DNA from: an uncultured Campylobacter sp. | GTDB lineage: Bacteria > Campylobacterota > Campylobacteria > Campylobacterales > Campylobacteraceae | NCBI GenBank assembly: GCA_905373295.1 | Contig: CAJPSJ010000043.1 | Span: 1 to 10,995, forward strand | Direction of reading: 5' to 3' | DNA length: 10,995 bases | Shown here: in pieces, positions 6,096 to 10,995 of the stretch | How the letters are laid out: each line of letters begins with the position of its first letter | Position numbering within the stretch: position 1 is the stretch's first letter | The notes under the pieces: model-generated | What the model was told of the DNA's origin: nothing | What the model saw: the letters and a program-made list of their open reading frames with translations, nothing else | Databases searched by the model: none | Program-made: the position numbers and the translations under genes

Positions 6096-7619
6096 TTAAA
6101 ATCCTATCTTTATCTGTTTTAGCATGATCTTTATCTCGGCTATGAATAAAACCGTAAATAAAACCGCAAAGAGCGCGAACGAGATCATTATGTTCGTTCC
6201 CGCCAGGCTCGTAGCCGCGACGCCCACCGGCATAAGATCTTGTATCGCCCACGGCTGGCGCCCTACTTCGGCTACGATCCAGCCCGCCTCGCACGCGACG
6301 TATCCCAGAGGGATGCTGAAAACGCAAAGCCATAAAATTTTCTTGTATTCGGCGAGATTCTTTCGCATCGCCAAAAATAGCGTAACGAAAAATAGCAAGA
6401 TAAAATAGCTTCCCAGAGCCACCATCACGTGGAAGCTGTAAAAGGTAAGCGCCACCGGAGGGACGATCTGCTTCGCATCGTCAAGGTAGCCGTAGCCTAG
6501 GTTTTGCATATTTTGATCGCCGAATAAAATTTCGCGCGCTTGCTGCATCGCCGCGGTGTCATTCGCGTCTTTGGCGAGCTTGTAATCCTTTAGCGCTTGC
6601 AGGGCGATTTTGCCTTTTTCGATCTTTTTATCAGCACCTTCGATGCCGAATTTTTCATTTCCAAATACCAAATCATCGATGCCTGGCGTGAAATTATCAA
6701 GCCCTCTCGTAGCCATCAGCCCCAGCGCGTAAGGCGCCTTGATCTCAAATAAAAACGGCTCCTTATCGTCTCCGGGAAGTTTGCTCGGATTTAAAACTCC
6801 CGCCGCGACGATGCCTGCATTTACTTCGCCCTTATACAGACCCTCCATCGCCGCAAGCTTCATCGGCTGCTTTTGCGCGACCTGATAGGCGCTCTCGTCG
6901 CCGCTAAATAGCACGAAAAGCGAGCTTAGCATACCGAAGCTTGCCGCTACGATGAAGCTTTTTTTAGCAAGTGCGAAGTCTTTGTTTTTTAGCATATAAA
7001 ACGCCGAAATTCCAAGCACGAAAAGCGCCGCGGTAATATAGCCGCCGCCGACCGTATGTAAAAATTTAGCCACTCCGAAGTGAGATAGCGCGATATCTAA
7101 AAAATTACTCATCTCATTGCGCATCGTATCTGGATTAAAGCTCGTACCAACAGGGTTTTGCATCCAAGCATTCGCAATTAGAATCCAATACGCGCTTAAA
7201 TTTGATCCGATCGCCACGAGCCAGGTCGAGAGAAGATGAAATTTCTTGCTTACGCGGCCCCAGCCGAAGAACATTACCGCAAAGAAGGTAGCTTCTAAGA
7301 AAAACGCGAGCAAGCCCTCGATCGCAAGCGGCGCGCCGAAGATGTCGCCCACGAACCAGCTATAATTCGCCCAGTTGGTGCCGAACTCAAACTCCATTAT
7401 GATGCCGGTCGCGACGCCGATGGCGAAATTTATACCGAAAAGGCGCAGCCAAAATTTAGTGATTTTGAGCCACTCCTGCTTACCGGTCGCGACATATAGG
7501 CTCTCCATAAACGCCACGATAAAGCTAAGCCCCAGCGTTAGGGGCACGAAAAGAAAGTGATAAAGCGCCGTGAGCGCAAACTGCGCCCTCGACCAATCCA
7601 CGCTAGCAAGCTCTTGCAT
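6096..7619 (-). CDS. cydA: Cytochrome bd quinol oxidase subunit I
   Basis: CydA carries the quinol site and the haems b558, b595 and d. The protein is 507 aa (E. coli 522). Expected ligands are present at matching places: H21 (E. coli H19), H188 in KFLHTVGGGY (E. coli H186, b558), M399 in SFHVMVALGS (E. coli M393) and E444 in ACEAGWIVAEVGRQPW (E. coli E445). The acidic pair E101 and E109 of the proton path is conserved. In the Q-loop, K254 and E259 in QPMKLAAMEG correspond to the quinol-binding K252 and E257. The Q-loop appears long, as in E. coli, rather than of the short CIO type. RBS AAGGAG overlaps the last codons of the preceding DUF4492 gene, whose stop codon is only two bases before the ATG, so expression is probably coupled. 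cydB follows after one base. No CydDC transporter gene is in the window. Confidence 0.97.
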   Translation of the reverse strand: MQELASVDWSRAQFALTALYHFLFVPLTLGLSFIVAFMESLYVATGKQEWLKITKFWLRLFGINFAIGVATGIIMEFEFGTNWANYSWFVGDIFGAPLAIEGLLAFFLEATFFAVMFFGWGRVSKKFHLLSTWLVAIGSNLSAYWILIANAWMQNPVGTSFNPDTMRNEMSNFLDIALSHFGVAKFLHTVGGGYITAALFVLGISAFYMLKNKDFALAKKSFIVAASFGMLSSLFVLFSGDESAYQVAQKQPMKLAAMEGLYKGEVNAGIVAAGVLNPSKLPGDDKEPFLFEIKAPYALGLMATRGLDNFTPGIDDLVFGNEKFGIEGADKKIEKGKIALQALKDYKLAKDANDTAAMQQAREILFGDQNMQNLGYGYLDDAKQIVPPVALTFYSFHVMVALGSYFILLFFVTLFLAMRKNLAEYKKILWLCVFSIPLGYVACEAGWIVAEVGRQPWAIQDLMPVGVAATSLAGTNIMISFALFAVLFTVLFIAEIKIMLKQIKIGF

Positions 7620-7621
7620 TC

Positions 7622-7828
7622 CTACTCCTTAGTCAAATTTTTATAGATGAAATCGATTTTTTCTTGATCGGTTTTAAATTTAGAATCCAAGTTTTCGTCG
7701 AAAATGAAAAATTTAAGTAGCACGAAAATTATAAATAGCTTGATCAAAATCACTGCCCATAGCGTTTTGCCAAGCTTCATCGAAGCAAATCCGTGCGCGT
7801 AAAATTTTAAAATTTTGCCGAAAAACAT
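7622..7828 (-). CDS. DUF4492 small membrane protein of the cytochrome bd operon
   Basis: A protein of about 68 aa with a conserved opening FYAHGFASMKLGKTLWAVIL, one hydrophobic helix (about residues 25-43) and a charged tail ending in NLTKE. The FYxxGFxxMxxGKTLWxxILIKLFI pattern is that of DUF4492, a family I know as usually lying directly before cydA in Campylobacterota and Bacteroidetes. Its function is not established; position suggests assembly or stability of the bd oxidase. Two starts are possible: ATG at 7828, or TTG at 7831, which is better spaced (seven bases) from the AAAGG ribosome binding site, versus ten bases for ATG. The stop codon is two bases before cydA, and the cydA ribosome binding site lies in the final Lys-Glu codons. 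Confidence 0.88.
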   Translation of the reverse strand: MFFGKILKFYAHGFASMKLGKTLWAVILIKLFIIFVLLKFFIFDENLDSKFKTDQEKIDFIYKNLTKE

Positions 7829-7867
7829 CAAATTTTAACCTTTAGCAATTATTAGTTTATATTTTTT

Positions 7868-7880
7868 ATTGTATAACAAT
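7868..7880 (-). promoter_or_regulatory. Probable cyd operon -10 box within a 13-bp palindrome
   Basis: Read on the minus strand, TACAAT (bases 7873 to 7868) is a good -10 element 37-40 bases before the DUF4492 start codon, which would give a leader of about 30 bases. It lies inside the palindrome ATTGT-ATA-ACAAT (7868-7880). A dyad that covers the -10 box is where a repressor could bind, but it does not match the Fur or FNR consensus well. No clear -35 hexamer is present. Confidence 0.4.
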
Positions 7881-8258
7881 TAATTAAAATTTAGCTTTAA
7901 ATTTTGAAATTTTGGTAGCAATTTTATCTTTTTAATAAATGAGTTTTTGCGCCACTACACTTAAATAAAGTTTCTTTGAAACCGATCGCATTTTACTTAA
8001 ACTGCACAAAATTTTAGTTTAGATTTGTCATAAAATTTTAAAATAGAACATATCAAGAAGCAAGTAGAAAAATATGCGAGGTTTTGCCAAGCATCTTTGT
8101 GCCTAATTCGTAGCGATTTTTAATAGAATTTTTTGTAGGCAAATTAACACGGCTTAGCCGAAAGTAGGCGTAAGAATTTTGAGACTAAACGCCCAAAGCT
8201 ACACGATACAAAATTTAAGAACGGATAATTAACTCGACGCAAAATTTAAATCATTTCG

Positions 8259-8288
8259 TTAGGCTGGGCGGATAATTGAAAAGCCTAA
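8259..8288 (-). terminator. Inverted repeat after aroE, possible terminator
   Basis: TTAGGCT (8259-8265) pairs with AGCCTAA (8282-8288), a 7-bp stem with a 16-nt loop, starting eight bases after the aroE stop codon in the direction of its transcription. There is no T-run after it on the minus strand, so it is at best a weak or factor-assisted terminator. It would separate the glyA-SPOR-aroE side from the cyd promoter. Confidence 0.4.
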
Positions 8289-8296
8289 GAGCCGAT

Positions 8297-9082
8297 TTAG
8301 CGTAAATTTGCAGCACGGCTCATCAGCGATACAATCTCTGCTAAGTCGAATTTGCCGCTGAAAAAGAGATTGAAAGCAAGCGCGCCCTGATTTATCAGCA
8401 TCTCTTTGCCGTCTTTTGCAGGCAAATTTTTTGCGCGCGCTGCTTGCAAAAACGGAGTCTGCTTGCCGTAGATAGCGTCAAAAGCAAATTTTGCGCGGGA
8501 TAAAATTTCATCTATTACCCCCTCGGGTGCAGGCAGCGCATCATCTTTGAGCCCCGCGCCGGTGGCATTGACGATAAGATCGTAGTCTTTGGATCTAAAA
8601 TTTTCATAGGTAAAAAATTCCTCGCAGCCGAAGTCAAAATCTTTTACGCTGCGGTTTAGGATGTCAAATTTCACGCCGTTTTTGCTTAGCACGTAGCCGA
8701 TTGCCCGCGTCGTGCCGCCCGCGCCTAAAATAAGCGCGTTGCGAATCTCGCCAAAATCCAAGATCGCGCAGAAAAACCCCTGCGCGTCGGTGTTAAAGCC
8801 GTGCAGCGCACTGCCTTTTAGCACCAGCGTATTTACCGAGCCGATCCTTTGCGCCGCCTCGCTTAGGACGTCGCATGCTTTAAATGCGTCGAGCTTAAAA
8901 GGCACGGTCACGTTCGCACCCGTAAGCCTTAAAGCTTCAAATTTAGCGCGCAACTCCTCGCCGCGCTGCAGCAAAACCCGCCCGTAGTAGGCGTCCAGCC
9001 CCAAAAATTTTATCGCGTAATTATGAAGTAGCGGCGAGAGTGAGTGGGCGATCGGATTGCCGAAAACCGCGAATCTGTCCAC
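8297..9082 (-). CDS. aroE: Shikimate dehydrogenase
   Basis: AroE reduces 3-dehydroshikimate to shikimate with NADPH in the cytoplasm, a step of chorismate and aromatic amino acid synthesis. The protein is 261 aa, typical for the family. Shikimate-binding and catalytic residues are visible: S14-L-S16-P, the NVTVPFK motif ending in catalytic K63, N84 in GSVNTL, and D99 in GFNTDAQGF. The dinucleotide-binding loop GAGGTTRA is at 120-127, and NRS followed by K147 marks the NADP phosphate site. A C-terminal GKEMLINQGALAF holds Q232. The start is GTG, whose G is the last base of the preceding gene's TAG stop codon (TAGTG). There is only a weak Shine-Dalgarno upstream, so translation probably depends on coupling to the SPOR gene. 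The glyA, SPOR, aroE neighbourhood resembles the C. jejuni order. Confidence 0.96.
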   Translation of the reverse strand: MDRFAVFGNPIAHSLSPLLHNYAIKFLGLDAYYGRVLLQRGEELRAKFEALRLTGANVTVPFKLDAFKACDVLSEAAQRIGSVNTLVLKGSALHGFNTDAQGFFCAILDFGEIRNALILGAGGTTRAIGYVLSKNGVKFDILNRSVKDFDFGCEEFFTYENFRSKDYDLIVNATGAGLKDDALPAPEGVIDEILSRAKFAFDAIYGKQTPFLQAARAKNLPAKDGKEMLINQGALAFNLFFSGKFDLAEIVSLMSRAANLR

Positions 9083-10113
9083 TATTTCACTCGGTAGATA
9101 TACGCTCCGCTATTGATGCTGCGCATATCGCTAAGTGCCTTTTGTAGCGCCTCGCCCTCGAAAGGTCCGACTAAAATTTTAGTCACGCTCTTGCTGCCGA
9201 CGTGAGTTTGCAGCGCAATTGGGCTATAGCCTTTTTTGGTGATTTTTTTCGTATCGGCGCCGTTTGGATCATAGGCATTTGAAGCAAAGACCTGCACATA
9301 ACTGCCGTTTGCCACGCTGGTGCTGGTGCTCTTTGCTGCAACGCCAGCCTTTACGCTCTCGCTTTTAGACTCCGGCTTGCTGGCTTCTTTTTTAGGCTCG
9401 GGCTTAGCGGGCTCTTTCTTGGCTTCAGCTTTCGCATGTTCCTTTTTAGCTTCCGTTTTTGAAGGCTCTTTTTTAACTTCTATTTTTGCTTGTTTTTCAG
9501 GTTCTTTTTTAGGCTCTACTTTCTGCTCGACTTTTCTAATTTCGGTTTTAGAAGGTTCTTTTTTCATCTCATCTTTTGCAGGCTCTTTCTTAGGCTCTGG
9601 CTTTTTTACGTCCGTTTTCTCAGGCTTTTTGGCTTCGTCTTTAGGCTCAATCTTTTTACTTTCTATTTTAACTTCGGATTTTTTTGGCTCTTCTTTGATT
9701 TCGGGCTTTTGGATTTCTACTTTCTGTGCTTCAGGCTGAGCGCTTGCAACAACCTTACTTTCGGAATTAGGCTCTTGGGTTTTTATCTCTACTTTGGTTG
9801 GAGCTGCAGATGCTGTATTGGGTTCTGATTTCACTTCTACAGGCTCAGGTTGCGAAGGCTCAGGTTTTTGAACTTGTACGACAGGCTTTTGCTCCGCTTT
9901 GGCAAGCTCTTCTTCACTAGGCATAGTAAGACCTGCGTTAGTATCAATATCGTCTTTATTAATAGCTTTCATTATGATTAAAATGATTAAGAATAAAACT
10001 ACAACGCCGGCTGCGACGGTAAGACCCTTTTTCAAATTCGCGTTCTTATCGACATTGCCGCTATTGATCACTATGTCGTCTATGCTGCTCATATCGAAAT
10101 TTTTGTCGTTCAT
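9082..10113 (-). CDS. SPOR-domain membrane protein with long Lys/Glu/Pro linker
   Basis: A 343-aa bitopic membrane protein. Residues 1-30 are cytoplasmic and polar, about 31-49 form one helix (TVAAGVVVLFLIILIIMKAI), about 70-255 are a low-complexity periplasmic linker rich in K, E and P, and about 269-343 form a SPOR domain (YVQVFASNAYD at the start, KILVGPFEGEALQKALSDM and the terminal AYIYRVK strand). SPOR domains bind glycan strands lacking stem peptides at division sites (family knowledge), so a role at the septum or in cell wall handling is likely but not shown. The linker should be extended and flexible, reaching from membrane to peptidoglycan. AGGAG stands seven bases before the ATG, which fixes the start. 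The stop codon overlaps the aroE GTG by one base. Length and repeat number of the linker probably vary between strains. It resembles FtsN or DamX in layout but cannot be assigned to either. Confidence 0.88.
   Translation of the reverse strand: MNDKNFDMSSIDDIVINSGNVDKNANLKKGLTVAAGVVVLFLIILIIMKAINKDDIDTNAGLTMPSEEELAKAEQKPVVQVQKPEPSQPEPVEVKSEPNTASAAPTKVEIKTQEPNSESKVVASAQPEAQKVEIQKPEIKEEPKKSEVKIESKKIEPKDEAKKPEKTDVKKPEPKKEPAKDEMKKEPSKTEIRKVEQKVEPKKEPEKQAKIEVKKEPSKTEAKKEHAKAEAKKEPAKPEPKKEASKPESKSESVKAGVAAKSTSTSVANGSYVQVFASNAYDPNGADTKKITKKGYSPIALQTHVGSKSVTKILVGPFEGEALQKALSDMRSINSGAYIYRVK
9360..9696 (-). repeat. Degenerate KKEPxKxE repeats in the SPOR protein linker
   Basis: This region of the SPOR gene encodes about 110 residues of near-repeating octads such as KKEPAKDE, KKEPSKTE, KKEPSKTE again, KKEHAKAE and KKEPAKPE. 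Two copies of KKEPSKTE are identical at the protein level. At the DNA level the copies have diverged in codon use, so the array is old rather than a fresh slippage product. On the opposite strand the same DNA reads as a Phe/Leu/Ser-rich open frame that is an artefact of the repeats. Confidence 0.75.
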
Positions 10114-10145
10114 ACTCTCTCCTAAGATTATTATTTACTTTGTAA

Positions 10146-10151
10146 ATTCTA
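10146..10151 (-). promoter_or_regulatory. Candidate -10 box of the SPOR-aroE operon
   Basis: On the minus strand TAGAAT (bases 10151 to 10146) lies about 32 bases before the SPOR gene start codon and after the glyA terminator. It is near the -10 consensus and would start transcription near 10139. The call rests on one hexamer and is tentative; read-through from glyA is the alternative. Confidence 0.3.
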
Positions 10152-10175
10152 CTACGCAAAATTTACGAAATAGAT

Positions 10176-10199
10176 AATTCGGGTAAGCTTACCCGAATT
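10176..10199 (-). terminator. Perfect 24-bp palindrome after glyA, probable terminator
   Basis: AATTCGGGTAAG followed at once by its exact complement gives a gap-free palindrome centred on AAGCTT, nine bases beyond the glyA stop codon. As RNA it would fold to a short hairpin with a small AGCU loop. The U-tract after it on the minus strand (ATCTATTTCG) is poor, so termination may be partial. Being a perfect DNA dyad it could also bind a protein. Confidence 0.55.
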
Positions 10200-10207
10200 T
10201 ATTAAAT

Positions 10208-10995
10208 TTAATACATCGCGCGGTCGTAGATGATAAAGCGGTGCGCCAAATCTCGCACCTCCTCTTTGACCTGCGCCTGAAGCTTGGAATTTGAGATGTC
10301 GCTTAGCACGTCGGCGATTTTATTTCCGATAAACTCAAATTCTTTCTCCTTCATGCCGCGTGCCGTAAGCGCGGGACTGCCGACACGGATGCCGCTGGTG
10401 ACGAACGGGCTGCGCGTCTCGCCCGGCACGGTATTTTTATTTGTCGTGATGCCTGCATTTTCAAGCGCGGCGCTAGCGTCCTTGCCGCTAAAATCCCTAT
10501 TTAAAAAGCTCATTAAAATCAGATGGTTATCGGTACCGCCGCTTACTAGATCAAAGCCGCGCCCAACCAGCGTTTCGCCCAAAACTCTAGCGTTTGCCTT
10601 GACCTGCTTGGCATAGACCTTCCATTCGGGGCTTAGATTGTGTTTAAAGCCCACCGCTTTAGCGGCGATGACGTGCATTAGCGGGCCGCCCTGGATGCCT
10701 GGGAAGATCGCCGAGTTGATCTTTTTAGCAAATTCCTCGTCGTTGGTCATTATGATGCCGCCGCGCGGACCACGAAGCGTTTTATGCGTTGTCGAGCTTA
10801 CGACGTGGCAGTGCGGAAACGGATTAGTATGTTCGCCTGCAACGACTAGCCCTGCAACATGCGCTATGTCGGCGAAAAGAAACGCGCCCACGCTATCTGC
10901 GATCTGTCTAAATTTAGCAAAATCTATCTCGCGCGTATAGGCGCTCGCGCCGCAAACGATCATCTTCGGTTTTACGATCTGAGCGATCTCAAGCA
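10208..10995 (-). CDS. glyA: Serine hydroxymethyltransferase, C-terminal part (5' end outside window)
   Basis: GlyA interconverts serine and glycine with tetrahydrofolate, using PLP, in the cytoplasm. The window holds about 261 residues of a protein usually about 410-420 aa long; the reading frame stays open through base 10995 with [10 protein letters not shown] before the first internal Met, so the N-terminal third is cut off by the window edge rather than missing. The PLP lysine is in [12 protein letters not shown], and the PLP-contacting aspartate and histidine fall in [11 protein letters not shown]. Further family motifs are [27 protein letters not shown] and the [10 protein letters not shown] / [15 protein letters not shown] stretch. 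The gene ends at TAA just before the palindromic terminator. It lies upstream of the SPOR gene and aroE on the same strand, separated by that terminator and a possible promoter. Confidence 0.97.
   Translation of the reverse strand, partial: LEIAQIVKPKMIVCGASAYTREIDFAKFRQIADSVGAFLFADIAHVAGLVVAGEHTNPFPHCHVVSSTTHKTLRGPRGGIIMTNDEEFAKKINSAIFPGIQGGPLMHVIAAKAVGFKHNLSPEWKVYAKQVKANARVLGETLVGRGFDLVSGGTDNHLILMSFLNRDFSGKDASAALENAGITTNKNTVPGETRSPFVTSGIRVGSPALTARGMKEKEFEFIGNKIADVLSDISNSKLQAQVKEEVRDLAHRFIIYDRAMY

Larger units (their letters stand above)
7832..8296. other. AT-rich spacer between the cyd operon and aroE
   Basis: About 465 bases without a supported gene. It holds the presumed cyd promoter with a 13-bp palindrome (7868-7880), small palindromes at 8150-8160 (CGGCTTAGCCG) and 8167-8193 (GGCGT with ACGCC), and an inverted repeat after aroE (8259-8288). 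The only open frames with ATG are trivial, such as ten codons at 8074-8106. The stretch 8150-8193 is more structured and less AT-rich than its surroundings and could hold a small RNA or decayed gene, but nothing proves it. Confidence 0.5.

Noticed and set aside
5956..6333. 125-codon minus-strand frame across the cydA/cydB junction
   Set aside because: Out-of-frame shadow of the well-supported cydA and cydB genes, with an Arg-rich composition.
8074..8106. Ten-codon plus-strand frame (MRGFAKHLCA) as a leader peptide
   Set aside because: No plus-strand gene follows it, there is no clear ribosome binding site, and such short frames are expected by chance.
9320..9739. 139-codon plus-strand open frame rich in Phe, Leu, Ser and Gly, looking like a membrane protein
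   Set aside because: It is the antisense of the K/E/P repeat region of the SPOR gene. Its repeats mirror the lysine and glutamate codons, and there is no supporting context.

Overview
The window reads as chromosomal DNA of a Campylobacter-type epsilonproteobacterium (Campylobacterota). The peroxiredoxin, the DUF4492-cydA-cydB cluster and the glyA / SPOR protein / aroE order all resemble what I recall of Campylobacter genomes. The coding DNA is richer in G+C than C. jejuni, which fits one of the higher-GC, often oral, species such as the C. gracilis / C. showae / C. rectus group. That species-level guess is inference. I see no insertion sequence, prophage, CRISPR array, tRNA or rRNA.

Layout. 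(1) 1-640, plus strand: ahpC, a 2-Cys peroxiredoxin, with its ribosome binding site and a probable -10 box at the window edge. (2) 641-933: a gene-free spacer holding an imperfect inverted repeat, a 9-bp tandem repeat and the promoter of the next operon. (3) 934-4643, plus strand: a two-gene operon of an exported double-length M16 zinc protease (PqqL type) and a short SbmA/BacA-family inner-membrane peptide transporter, overlapping by one base. (4) 4644-4735: a long inverted repeat that probably terminates converging transcripts from both sides. (5) 4736-7831, minus strand: a cytochrome bd quinol oxidase operon in the order DUF4492 small membrane protein, cydA, cydB. It is followed by a 34-codon single-helix membrane protein gene that is easily missed because of its size. 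A GC-rich 147-nt spacer with three copies of a short motif separates cydB from this last gene. (6) 7832-8296: an AT-rich spacer of about 465 bp with the cyd promoter and several small palindromes but no convincing gene. (7) 8297-10995, minus strand: glyA (5' end outside the window), a palindromic terminator, a SPOR-domain membrane protein with a long Lys/Glu/Pro linker, and aroE, which begins with GTG and overlaps the SPOR gene by one base.

How the genes relate. AhpC and cytochrome bd both consume oxidants: peroxide in the cytoplasm and O2 at the membrane. They suit a microaerophile, though nothing here shows co-regulation. The protease-transporter pair suggests that peptides made in the periplasm are handed to an importer. 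The two most interesting leads are that coupling and the unannotated small membrane protein at the end of the cytochrome bd operon, which has the size, topology and position of a CydX/CydS-type accessory subunit without obvious sequence similarity to them.
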